Positions 37,144 to 46,361 of a stretch of DNA of 64,000 bases are shown one piece after another (within the stretch, counting starts at the first letter, position 1; each line of letters begins with the position of its first letter). The notes beneath the pieces were generated by a model that did no database searches, was not told the origin of the DNA, and saw nothing but the letters and a program-made list of their open reading frames with translations. The position numbers and the translations under genes were made by a program. The DNA comes from Melioribacter sp. (GTDB taxonomy: Bacteria > Bacteroidota > Ignavibacteria > Ignavibacteriales > Melioribacteraceae). The DNA is taken from the NCBI GenBank assembly GCA_020723965.1, contig DYHW01000001.1, positions 775,995-839,994 on the forward strand, in the 5' to 3' direction.

Positions 37144-38382
37144 ATGAAAAATTTTCTCTTTGAACTGAAAGAAGGACTGCTAATTTCGTTTCAAGCTATA
37201 AAAGCTAACAAGATCAGATCAATTTTGACTACGCTTGGTATTGTTATAGGCGTTACCTCTGTTGTTCTGATGTCTACGGCAATCAAAGGAATTGATAATG
37301 CTTTCCAAACGGGCGTTTCTTCTCTCGGCTCGGATAATCTCTACATCGATAAGTGGGAATGGTTCAATAATAACATTCCATGGTGGGAGATGAGGAATAG
37401 AAAAAATCTTACTTTGGAAGATTACCGCAAGTACAAAGACCTTGCTAAACTGCCCGTCGCTTCGGCGCCAACTGTTTGGAATAATCAAACTATTAAACAC
37501 AAAGAAAGAATTGTTGAATTTATAATGATTCAAGGTACTACCGAAGATTACATTAAAACCACAAATCTTTCTTTTAGTGAAGGAAGATTTTTTAATGAAC
37601 TTGAAAGCAACGGCGGTAGAAATGTAATTGTTTTAGGAAGCGAGATAGCTAAAAAATTATTTCCGCGCGGAAATGCTTATAATCAAGAAGTAAAAATCAA
37701 AGGGCACAAATTCAAAGTTGTTGGCGTGCTTGCTGAACAGGGCAGTTGGGTGATGGGAAGTTTCAATCCCGATAATCAAGTTTTCATCCCAATCCAAAAT
37801 GTATTCAAATATCTGCAGTCGCAATCATTCCGAAGCGTTACAATTAACGTGCGCTCTCAAAACAGTCAAATGGTTGAAGCTACAAAAGAAGAAGCTATTG
37901 GTATAATGAGACGTGTACGCGGCTTAACTTATAATGAAGAGAACGATTTTTCTATCAACCAACAGGAAGGACTGCTGAACACTATCAATCAAACTGTTGG
38001 CGTTATTCAAATTGCTGGTCTGTTCATTACAGGTTTGTCGTTATTCGTTGGCGCAATAGGAATTATGAATATAATGTTTGTTTCAGTTAAAGAAAGAACT
38101 AAAGAAATTGGCATTCGTAAAGCTATTGGAGCTAGAAGGAGAACGATTCTTGGGCAATTCATTACAGAATCTGCTTTTATTTGTCTTCTTGGAGGTATTG
38201 TAGGTTTGATCATAGCCGTTGTTTTGAGCATGATAATAAATCAATTTCTTCCTACTTCAATTCAGTTCGATGCAATTGTACTCGCTTTTGTTATTTCGAT
38301 AGTTACCGGAATAATTTCCGGATTTGCGCCTGCATACACTGCGGCAAAATTAGACCCGGTAGAAGCATTGAGGTATGAATAA
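37144..38382 (+). CDS. FtsX/MacB-type ABC permease, first copy of pair member A
   Basis: A 412-residue permease with one N-terminal helix preceded by IKANKIRSILTTLGIVIG, a large periplasmic MacB-PCD domain (about 45-280) and three C-terminal helices around ERTKEIGIRKAIGARR, the coupling region to the ATPase. It ends in DPVEALRYE. The ATG at 37144 lies ten bases after the ATPase gene. It resembles the permease at 39715 more than its immediate partner (shared FLxLxLFVGAIGIMNIMFVSV block). It shares a TAATG overlap with the next permease. Confidence 0.93.
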   Translation: MKNFLFELKEGLLISFQAIKANKIRSILTTLGIVIGVTSVVLMSTAIKGIDNAFQTGVSSLGSDNLYIDKWEWFNNNIPWWEMRNRKNLTLEDYRKYKDLAKLPVASAPTVWNNQTIKHKERIVEFIMIQGTTEDYIKTTNLSFSEGRFFNELESNGGRNVIVLGSEIAKKLFPRGNAYNQEVKIKGHKFKVVGVLAEQGSWVMGSFNPDNQVFIPIQNVFKYLQSQSFRSVTINVRSQNSQMVEATKEEAIGIMRRVRGLTYNEENDFSINQQEGLLNTINQTVGVIQIAGLFITGLSLFVGAIGIMNIMFVSVKERTKEIGIRKAIGARRRTILGQFITESAFICLLGGIVGLIIAVVLSMIINQFLPTSIQFDAIVLAFVISIVTGIISGFAPAYTAAKLDPVEALRYE

Positions 38383-39614
38383 TGAAAATTACTGAAGTAT
38401 TTAATGTTGCTCTTTCTTCTCTTCAGGTTAACCGCTTGAGATCTATTTTAACAATTTTAGGAATTATTGTAGGCATATTTTCGATCATTGCAATTAGCAC
38501 AGTAATAGAGATGCTTCAAACAAGTATCGAAAAAGGGGTTTCGCGGTTAGGGCAGAATACTTTTCAAGTTCAAAAATGGCCGGCTGTTCAAACAGGCTCT
38601 GCAAGTGAAAGAGCAAAAATTCGAAATAGGCCCGACATAACTCTTGAAGAGTATTACAAACTAAAAGAGAAACTTGTTGAAGCAAAATCGGTTGGAGGGG
38701 AACAATGGATTTTTGGAAAACAAATTAAAGCTGGAAACCGAGAGACAAATCCTAATGTTCCTGTTTCAGGCGTTACACTTGAAGCTTTCCCTAATAATAA
38801 GTGGCTGGTGGAAGAGGGGAGAGCATTTAACGATAGAGATATTCAGAGTTATCATAATTTTATTATTCTTGGTTCGGATATTGCAAAAAAATTATTCCCT
38901 AATTTTAGTGCTATAGATCAAATAGTTACTTTGGACGGGCATAAGTTAAAAGTTATCGGCATTCTCGAATCGCAAGGAGATTTTTTTGGACAAAGCCAAG
39001 ATAATTTTGCTATTGTTCCGCTTACTACATTTCAATCGATATATGGTAAACGTTCTAACAGTATCAATGTTACAGTTATGTCGCATGATAAAGAATCGTA
39101 CAGCAATCTGATGGAAATTGCAGAAGGATATTTTAGAACAATTCGAAAATTATCGCCAGGCGAAGCAAATAATTTTGATATTTGGTCGAATGAAAATGTT
39201 CTTTCTCAGATCAATGATATCACTTCAGGCGTTAGGATCGGTTCTCTTGTAGTTGCCGCCATTGCGCTTCTTGCTGCAGGAGTTGGCATAATGAATATTA
39301 TGCTAGTCTCTGTAACTGAAAGAACGCGCGAGATTGGAATCAGAAAAGCCATTGGCGCACGTAAAAAAAATATTCTTATTCAATTTCTGGTCGAAGCTGT
39401 TGTGCTAAGTTTAATTGGCGGAATTGTTGGAATATTATTAGGAGTGGGGGTAGGGAACCTTGCAGGTTCTTTGATAGAAGCAGATGCAGTTATTCCCATT
39501 GACTGGATGGTAATTGGCGTTATCCTTTGTATTATGATTGGCGTTGGATTTGGGACTTACCCTGCTTATAAAGCTGCAAACTTAGACCCTATAGAAGCGC
39601 TTAGGTATGAATAA
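38382..39614 (+). CDS. FtsX/MacB-type ABC permease, first copy of pair member B
   Basis: A 410-residue permease of the same layout: first helix after VNRLRSILTILGIIVGI, periplasmic domain, three C-terminal helices with ALLAAGVGIMNIMLVSV and ERTREIGIRKAIGARK, ending LDPIEALRYE. It is the likely heterodimer partner of the preceding permease (TAATG overlap), and its own closest relative in the window is the permease at 40956. A terminator follows its stop. Confidence 0.93.
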   Translation: MKITEVFNVALSSLQVNRLRSILTILGIIVGIFSIIAISTVIEMLQTSIEKGVSRLGQNTFQVQKWPAVQTGSASERAKIRNRPDITLEEYYKLKEKLVEAKSVGGEQWIFGKQIKAGNRETNPNVPVSGVTLEAFPNNKWLVEEGRAFNDRDIQSYHNFIILGSDIAKKLFPNFSAIDQIVTLDGHKLKVIGILESQGDFFGQSQDNFAIVPLTTFQSIYGKRSNSINVTVMSHDKESYSNLMEIAEGYFRTIRKLSPGEANNFDIWSNENVLSQINDITSGVRIGSLVVAAIALLAAGVGIMNIMLVSVTERTREIGIRKAIGARKKNILIQFLVEAVVLSLIGGIVGILLGVGVGNLAGSLIEADAVIPIDWMVIGVILCIMIGVGFGTYPAYKAANLDPIEALRYE

Positions 39615-39631
39615 TTTTATTGATTTGTTAG

Positions 39632-39668
39632 AAAGCGGTCTCCATTTTTTTTGTTGAGATCGCTTTTT
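39632..39668 (+). terminator. Rho-independent terminator between the two permease pairs
   Basis: AAAGCGGTCTC pairs with GAGATCGCTTT (one G-T mismatch tolerated as wobble) across a 13-base T-rich loop, followed by TTTTT. It would end or attenuate the tolC-adaptor-ATPase-permease transcript before the second pair. Confidence 0.7.
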
Positions 39669-39714
39669 CATTTTAAAAAAGTAACGCTTATATTGCAAAA
39701 AAAGTTTTTAAAAC

Positions 39715-40956
39715 ATGCCAATAAAGATCATCATAATTGAATTCGGAGAAATCCTTTCCATAGCATTTAGGGCAATACGGGCAAATAAACTTCGTTCTAT
39801 TTTAACAACGCTTGGTATAATAATAGGCATTGTAGCGGTAACAACAATGTCCACCGCTATTGTCGGTTTACGCGAAGCTTTCATAAGCTCAATATCCTCC
39901 TTTGGCACCGATGTTCTTTACGTAGATAAAATGCCTTGGTTTGCTATGGGAGACTGGAGTATGTATCGTAACAGAAAAGATATAACATTGGAGCAGTACG
40001 AAAAGCTTCGGCATGGTTTAAGAAATTACGAAGCGATGGCGCCCAACAAAAGAACTTTTGCAGTAAATATTAAGAGAAAAGGAAAATCTGTTACTTCAAC
40101 ATTGGTTTATGGTACAACCGAAGAATATCAAAAAACTAGTCAAGTTATGTTGGAAGAAGGGAGATTTATGAGCGAACTTGATGTTAAAGCAGCAAGAAAA
40201 GTTTGTATTATTGGAAAAGATATTGCAAAAGAATTATTCCCATTTGAAAGCCCAATCAACAAAGATATCCAGGTTAAAGGTGTTCCTATGAAGGTGATAG
40301 GAGTGTTGGAGAAACAGGGAAGCGGATTTCTTGGTTCTTTTAGTTTGGATGGCCAAATTATTATGCCGTTAAAAGTTTTTGAAACATTGATTGGAGAAGC
40401 GCGCGGAAGATTGAGGATCGATATAAAAATTGGAGACGTTACCAAACTTGATGAAGCAACCGAAGAAATTATAGCTGCAATGCGAGTAATACGAAAAGTC
40501 CCGCCTGGGAAACCGGATGATTTTGCAGTCAACCAGCAAGAAGCATTTAAGCAAATATACGATCAAACAGTAGGTGTAATTGCCATTGCCGGTGTTGTTA
40601 TAACTGCATTATCACTCTTTGTTGGCGCTATTGGTATTATGAATATAATGTTTGTTTCGGTTACCGAACGCACTAAAGAAATTGGAATTCGGAAAGCCAT
40701 TGGCGCAAAAACTTGGTCAATTCTTTTTCAATTTCTAACAGAAGCTGCTGTTATTTGTTTGATAGGAGGAATTATTGGACTATTGATTTCTTTTCCTCTA
40801 AGTTTAGTCATAAATCAATTTCTTCCAACTGCAATGCCGCTGCATATTGTTTTTTTAGCTTTAGTTATTTCTGCTTTAGTTGGAGTAATTTCTGGTTTTT
40901 TACCTGCTTGGAAAGCATCTCGTTTAAATCCGGTCGACTCTTTGAGGTATGAATAA
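39715..40956 (+). CDS. FtsX/MacB-type ABC permease, second copy of pair member A
   Basis: A 413-residue permease closely like the one at 37144: IRANKLRSILTTLGIIIGI, periplasmic domain with YRNRKDITLEQY, LFVGAIGIMNIMFVSV and ERTKEIGIRKAIGAKT, ending NPVDSLRYE. No good ribosome binding site precedes the ATG at 39715. It begins about 50 bases after the terminator, so it may have its own promoter. TAATG overlap with the next gene. No ATPase gene accompanies it, so it probably uses the ATPase at 36411. Confidence 0.92.
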   Translation: MPIKIIIIEFGEILSIAFRAIRANKLRSILTTLGIIIGIVAVTTMSTAIVGLREAFISSISSFGTDVLYVDKMPWFAMGDWSMYRNRKDITLEQYEKLRHGLRNYEAMAPNKRTFAVNIKRKGKSVTSTLVYGTTEEYQKTSQVMLEEGRFMSELDVKAARKVCIIGKDIAKELFPFESPINKDIQVKGVPMKVIGVLEKQGSGFLGSFSLDGQIIMPLKVFETLIGEARGRLRIDIKIGDVTKLDEATEEIIAAMRVIRKVPPGKPDDFAVNQQEAFKQIYDQTVGVIAIAGVVITALSLFVGAIGIMNIMFVSVTERTKEIGIRKAIGAKTWSILFQFLTEAAVICLIGGIIGLLISFPLSLVINQFLPTAMPLHIVFLALVISALVGVISGFLPAWKASRLNPVDSLRYE

Positions 40957-42185
40957 TGCAAGTATTGGAAAGCATTAAGTTAGCTCTCGGTTCAATTAGA
41001 GGCAGCAAACTTCGTTCTATCTTAACTTTGCTTGGCATTGCTATTGGACTTTTTTCAATCATTATTGTTATGACTGCTATAAGTGCTATTCAAAAAAGCG
41101 TTGAAGACACATTCAATTCCATCGGAACAAACAATTTTATTGTTCAAAAATATCCTGCAATTCAAGTTGGCGGTCCGCATGCACAAAGACATTTACGGAA
41201 CAGAAAGGATCTAACAGTTAAAGAGGGAGAAAAACTACGAGGAATGACTATGCTTCCGGTTGCTGTTGGGATTTCGCTGGCAACTGGAAATAAAGTTATT
41301 AAATATGGCAATGAAAAAACAAACCCGACTGTATATGTTGCCGGTGTTAATTACGATTATTTTGTTGCGCTCGACTTAAAACTTGCCGAAGGGAGAAACT
41401 TTTCTAAGTCCGATGATGAGTATGATAAACCTGTTGCTGTCTTAGGCGCTGATATTGCCGATAAATTATTTAAAAATGTTTATCCGATTGGAGAAAGAAT
41501 AAAAGTTGACCTGTATAATTTTGAAGTCATAGGAGTTTTTGCAAAAAGAGGAACTATAATGGGGCAGACTCAAGATAATTTCATTTGCATTCCTTTGTCC
41601 GTCTTTGAAAAACATTTTGGCTCAGAGCGAAGTGCTCAATTTATTCTTATGTCAGAGAATAAAGAACAGATCGAAGCAACTCAAGATGAAGTAATTGGCG
41701 CATTAAGAAAAATCAGAAAAGTAGAAACAGGAAAAGAAAATGATTTTGAAATTGTTACTAATGAACAATTGATTGATCAATTTAATGAGATAACAAAATA
41801 TTTTAAGATTGGCGCTGGTGTAATTGCTTTTATTGCTCTTCTTGCAGCTGGAATTGGTATTATGAACATTATGCTTGTAAGTGTTACGGAAAGAACAAAA
41901 GAGATCGGAATTAGAAAAGCAATTGGCGCGCGCAAAAAAACAATTCTTACACAGTTTGTAATTGAAGCTGTGGCTCTAAGTTGGTTAGGCGGGCTGATAG
42001 GCATTATTCTCGGTTTGCTCGGAGGAAATATGGTTGCTATCTTTTTAGGTGTTTCAGTTGTACTTCCTATTGAATGGATTATGATTGGCTTGTTAGTAAC
42101 TTCTTTTGTTGGAATTGTATTTGGTGTTTATCCCGCAGTTAAAGCCGCTAATCTCGATCCGATCGAAGCTTTGCGTTACGAATGA
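40956..42185 (+). CDS. FtsX/MacB-type ABC permease, second copy of pair member B
   Basis: A 409-residue permease like the one at 38382: GSKLRSILTLLGIAIGLFS, NNFIVQKYPAIQVGG in the periplasmic domain (cf. NTFQVQKWPAVQTGS in the earlier copy), ALLAAGIGIMNIMLVSV, ERTKEIGIRKAIGARK, ending LDPIEALRYE. It completes the second permease pair and is followed after 69 bases by the large outer-membrane protein gene. Confidence 0.92.
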   Translation: MQVLESIKLALGSIRGSKLRSILTLLGIAIGLFSIIIVMTAISAIQKSVEDTFNSIGTNNFIVQKYPAIQVGGPHAQRHLRNRKDLTVKEGEKLRGMTMLPVAVGISLATGNKVIKYGNEKTNPTVYVAGVNYDYFVALDLKLAEGRNFSKSDDEYDKPVAVLGADIADKLFKNVYPIGERIKVDLYNFEVIGVFAKRGTIMGQTQDNFICIPLSVFEKHFGSERSAQFILMSENKEQIEATQDEVIGALRKIRKVETGKENDFEIVTNEQLIDQFNEITKYFKIGAGVIAFIALLAAGIGIMNIMLVSVTERTKEIGIRKAIGARKKTILTQFVIEAVALSWLGGLIGIILGLLGGNMVAIFLGVSVVLPIEWIMIGLLVTSFVGIVFGVYPAVKAANLDPIEALRYE

Positions 42186-42254
42186 ATTCATTTATTTTGT
42201 TCCGGAAGGAGAATAGGTTTAGATTTATTTTACAGAATTAAGTAAAGCCGATAG

Positions 42255-45200
42255 TTGAAGAAGATAATTCTAAACAGCTTATATATTCTATTTCTATTCA
42301 CTTCATTTATTTTTTCTCAAACTCTGAGAACGGGATTAGCCCGAGATACCATCCACATCAATGTTGAAAACAGTTACAAAATTTCTTCGCTCAACATTAT
42401 TCCTTTAAGCGAAAAGATAATTGTTAAAGGAAAACAACTTTCCCCAAATGATTATAAATTCTGTTATTCTAAAGGGACGTTCTCTCTTTCTCCTAATTTA
42501 GCGTTTACCCAATCGGATACTATTTTCATTTTTTATGAAACAGTACGCTTGAATCTAAAAAAAGAGTATAGCCGAAGAAAGCTCATATTCCAGTATGATG
42601 ATAAGTTGGCGGATACAATCCGAACAGTCAAAAAGGTTTCTGAACCTATAACTGCAGAGTCGATCTTTGGAAAAGATATACAAAAGAGCGGAGCAATTAT
42701 CCGCGGATTTACAGTTGGAACTAATCAAGATCTTCAACTCAACAGCGGCTTGAGATTGCAGTTAATGGGTAAACTTTCCGATGAGATCGATCTTATAGCC
42801 GCACTCACAGATGAAAACACTCCTATTCAACCTGAAGGAAACACAGAAACTCTCGAAGAATTAGACAAAGTTTTTATTGAACTCAAACACAAAAATGCAA
42901 CTGGAACATTTGGTGATTTCGAACTTGATCTGAAAGACAATGAGTTTTCTCAAATTATTAGAAAGCTGCAAGGTTTGAAAGCCGAAATGAATTACGGTTC
43001 TGCTAAAGGAACTGTTGCTATTGCTAGTTCTCGCGGAAAGTTTAACACAAACCAATTTTACGGAATAGAGGGAAATCAAGGACCATACCGCTTAAACGGT
43101 ATAAATAATGAACGAGCAATTATTATTATTGCCGGAAGCGAACGCGTTTATATTGATGGCAACTTGATGAAGCGCGGTGAGAATAATGATTATGTTATAG
43201 ACTATTCGAATGCCGAAGTAACTTTCACACCAAAACGGCTGATTACTTCTGCAAGCAGAATCTCGATCGATTTTGAATATACAGATCAAAACTTCCGCAG
43301 AAATTTTTTAGGAGCTGATTTTACCGCAAAAATCTTTGATGAAAAATTAAAAGTTGGTATTGGATATTTCCGAGAAGGAGATGATGAAAACAGCCCTATC
43401 GAACTTTCATTAACAGATAATGTACTGAGCATTCTTAGAAAAGCCGGAGACAACCGGAATTCTGCAGTGAGTTCAGGTGTTTCATTAGCATTACCGGATT
43501 CATTGGGAAAAGTTCAGGGCGTATATACTAAGATTGACACACTAATCAATTTGCAACCGTATTCATATTACAAATTTATGCCGGGAAGTTTTTCTTCCGT
43601 CTATAATGTTTCCTTTAGTTTTGTTGGCGAAGGCAACGGCGATTATCTGAAAGAAAGTTTGGGCAAATACCGCTTTGTTGGAATAAAACAGGGAGCATAT
43701 TTACCTATTATTTACCTGCCCCTTCCGGAATTTAAACAACTCGGTAATTTTTCTCTATTTGCTAATCTTTTTGAAGGAATAAATCTTTCTGCAGAACTTT
43801 CTGGCAGCGACTGGGATAAAAACCGTTTCTCTTCTTTAGATGATGCAGATAATTTTGGTTATGCAAGAAAATTTCTCTTCGAAATGACTCCCCGCGAAAT
43901 TAAAATTAGCGGTTATTCATTTGGCAAAGCCGGAATAATTTTGAAAGAGAGATTCATCCAAGGCGGATACACTTCTCTTAATAGAATCGATGACGTTGAG
44001 TTTGACAGAAATTATAACGTGCCTCCGCAGGTTTCCGAAGACCAAACTCTTCGAGAATTTTCTCTTATCTATTTGCCGATTCAAAATTTATTGTTCAATA
44101 CTAAGTATGGAAACCTCAAACAAGGAAGCAGTTTCAGTTCCGACAGGATTCTTTCTCGTCTGAATTTTGGAGACAAAAAGAATTACGGACTCGATTACAA
44201 TTTAGATCTTGTTAAATCTAAAAACAGAACGATCAACTCTAGCTGGCTTCGGCAAAACGGAAAAACATTCTATTCGATCGGTCCATTCAAACCCGGTATT
44301 GAATTTCTGTTCGAAGAGAAAGAAGAAAAACTTTCAAGAATTACTCGCGACGGCAGCAAAAAAGATAGTTTGCTTTTATCGAGCTTAAAGTATATTGAGG
44401 TGGCTCCCTTTGTTGATTATAATCTTCTTTCTTTTCTTGATCTGAAAGCAAGCTCTTCTTTCCGCGAAGAATCATTTCCTCTTAATGGTATCTTGTCGAA
44501 ACAATCTTTTGCTTACACTCAACAGTATCAGCTATTATATCGTGGTGTTAAAGAATTTTCAACAACGCTAAACTTTACTTTACGCAATAAAAAAATAACT
44601 GATGCTTTTAAAAAGAAAGGATTTAGTGATAATCAAACTGTTCTTCTTCTTTCGCAAAGTAGATTCAATTTTGTGAATGGTTTTGCAACCGGCGATTTTT
44701 ATTATCAAGCCGCTACAGAGCAATCTGCAAGACTTGAAAAAATCTTTGTCAAAGTTCCAAAAGGAAGCGGCAGTTATATTTATATAGGCGATATAAACAA
44801 CAACGGAATACCGGATGAAGATGAATTTCAACTCACTGCTTACGACGGCGATTTTATTATTGTTACTGTTCCAACAGATAAACTTTTTCCGGTAATTGAT
44901 CTTAAAATTAACACGCGCTGGAGGATCGATTTTAGTCGAATCATGAATGGCAATAATTTTTGGGCAAAAGTATTGAAGCCGATCTCTACTGAAACTTTTT
45001 GGCGCATTGAAGAAAACAGCAAAGAGACCGATTCAAAAAAAATCTATCTTTTACATTTTTCACAATTCATGAATGATTCAACAACCATTCGCGGTTCACA
45101 GCTTTTTCAGAATGATCTAAATCTTTTTCAGTTTAGCAGCGAATTTTCTGTGAGGTTAAGATACATTCAAAGAAGATCGCTCAATCAATTCAGCGGTGGC

Positions 45201-45737
45201 ATCGAAAAAGGATATTTTAGAGAAAGAGCTTTACGGATACGTTTCCGAATGATAGAAGAAATAAACAATCAAACGGACATGAGCAGCCAGACAGATGATA
45301 TGTTTTCTGCTGTTACAACTGCCCGAGCTCGGCAGATAAGGCGAAATGATTTTTCAACGGATTTTTCATATCGTCCTCTTCCCAGTATCGAAGTTGGTTT
45401 TAAGATAGAAGCCGGAAGAAGCGTTGATAATTACCAGAAGCCGCCAATAACCGTTGATATGAATTCGCTTGCTTTGCGCGTAAACTTTTCATTCGAGAAT
45501 ATTGGACGCCTAAGAATTGAAACTGAGAGAACCGAACTGATATCATCGTCCAACTCATTCAATATACCTTTTGAAATTTTGAGGGGAAATGTAATTGGAA
45601 AGAATTATTTTTTGAGAGCATTTTTTGATTACCGTATTTCTAGCTTTATCCAAACATCTTTAAGTTATGATGCAAGATTACAAGAAAAGAGCAGAGCGGT
45701 TCAAACTATGCGCGCTGAAGCAAGAGCATATTTCTAA
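42255..45737 (+). CDS. Large outer-membrane beta-barrel-like protein of unknown function
   Basis: A 1160-residue protein, start TTG at 42255, which gives a good signal peptide (MKKIILNSLYILFLFTSFIF then SQ). The remainder is rich in alternating aromatic/polar strands typical of outer-membrane barrels. Recognisable blocks are RGFTVGTNQDLQLNSGLRL, AALTDENTPIQPEG and a Ca-loop-like GDINNNGIPDEDEF (from Gly845). The C-terminus ends AEARAYF, an aromatic last residue usual for barrels. I recall similar unnamed proteins in FCB bacteria but cannot name a family. It follows the export permeases and could be their outer-membrane partner or cargo; that is inference. Confidence 0.7.
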   Translation: MKKIILNSLYILFLFTSFIFSQTLRTGLARDTIHINVENSYKISSLNIIPLSEKIIVKGKQLSPNDYKFCYSKGTFSLSPNLAFTQSDTIFIFYETVRLNLKKEYSRRKLIFQYDDKLADTIRTVKKVSEPITAESIFGKDIQKSGAIIRGFTVGTNQDLQLNSGLRLQLMGKLSDEIDLIAALTDENTPIQPEGNTETLEELDKVFIELKHKNATGTFGDFELDLKDNEFSQIIRKLQGLKAEMNYGSAKGTVAIASSRGKFNTNQFYGIEGNQGPYRLNGINNERAIIIIAGSERVYIDGNLMKRGENNDYVIDYSNAEVTFTPKRLITSASRISIDFEYTDQNFRRNFLGADFTAKIFDEKLKVGIGYFREGDDENSPIELSLTDNVLSILRKAGDNRNSAVSSGVSLALPDSLGKVQGVYTKIDTLINLQPYSYYKFMPGSFSSVYNVSFSFVGEGNGDYLKESLGKYRFVGIKQGAYLPIIYLPLPEFKQLGNFSLFANLFEGINLSAELSGSDWDKNRFSSLDDADNFGYARKFLFEMTPREIKISGYSFGKAGIILKERFIQGGYTSLNRIDDVEFDRNYNVPPQVSEDQTLREFSLIYLPIQNLLFNTKYGNLKQGSSFSSDRILSRLNFGDKKNYGLDYNLDLVKSKNRTINSSWLRQNGKTFYSIGPFKPGIEFLFEEKEEKLSRITRDGSKKDSLLLSSLKYIEVAPFVDYNLLSFLDLKASSSFREESFPLNGILSKQSFAYTQQYQLLYRGVKEFSTTLNFTLRNKKITDAFKKKGFSDNQTVLLLSQSRFNFVNGFATGDFYYQAATEQSARLEKIFVKVPKGSGSYIYIGDINNNGIPDEDEFQLTAYDGDFIIVTVPTDKLFPVIDLKINTRWRIDFSRIMNGNNFWAKVLKPISTETFWRIEENSKETDSKKIYLLHFSQFMNDSTTIRGSQLFQNDLNLFQFSSEFSVRLRYIQRRSLNQFSGGIEKGYFRERALRIRFRMIEEINNQTDMSSQTDDMFSAVTTARARQIRRNDFSTDFSYRPLPSIEVGFKIEAGRSVDNYQKPPITVDMNSLALRVNFSFENIGRLRIETERTELISSSNSFNIPFEILRGNVIGKNYFLRAFFDYRISSFIQTSLSYDARLQEKSRAVQTMRAEARAYF

Positions 45738-45810
45738 CGCAGTTGTATATGTTGTTGAGTTTTTAGAAACCTTAAAAGAAATAAGAATTTATTTATCGAT
45801 TCATTATTAA

Positions 45811-46290
45811 GTGTCCCTTACACAAATGAATGTAACATCTTTTTTAATTGAAGCGCATATCATTAGAAAAAGGAACGATCTGTTGGAGTTTCTTCTTTTG
45901 AAGAGAGCAAAGAATGAAAAGTATCCCGGTCTTTGGCAAATGGTTACTGGAAGTATAGATGGCAGCGAAGAGAAAGCTCATCACACTGCGTTAAGAGAGA
46001 TAAAAGAAGAAACCGGATTAACACCAGTTAAGTTTTGGATAGTGCCAAATATGAATTCGTTTTACTCACCAGAGCGAAATGAAGTTTGCTTGATTCCTGT
46101 ATTTGCTACGCAAGTAGATGGACATTGTGATGTAAAAATTTCTGATGAGCATTCAGAATTCAAATGGGTTTCTAAAGAGGAAGCAATTGAATTGTTGGCT
46201 TGGCCCGGGCAAAAAAAATCAGTCGAGATTATTTCTGAATACTTTATGAATCCAAGAAGCTTTCTAAAGTTTGTTGAGATCAATATCTGA
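45811..46290 (+). CDS. Nudix hydrolase
   Basis: A 159-residue pyrophosphohydrolase with the Nudix box GSIDGSEEKAHHTALREIKEETGL split here as GSIDGSEE, then LREIKEETGL; the first spacing is one residue longer than the canonical box. The overall pattern (LWQMVTGS, ISDEHSEFKWVS) resembles the NudB/dihydroneopterin triphosphate type. Start is GTG at 45811 or ATG at 45826; neither has a clear ribosome binding site. Substrate not assignable. Confidence 0.85.
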   Translation: MSLTQMNVTSFLIEAHIIRKRNDLLEFLLLKRAKNEKYPGLWQMVTGSIDGSEEKAHHTALREIKEETGLTPVKFWIVPNMNSFYSPERNEVCLIPVFATQVDGHCDVKISDEHSEFKWVSKEEAIELLAWPGQKKSVEIISEYFMNPRSFLKFVEINI

Positions 46291-46361
46291 ACTAAGCAGA
46301 TTTATTTTTTAATTCGTTATATTTCTTTTAAATAAAAATTAGAAAACCTTTTGAGGAAACA

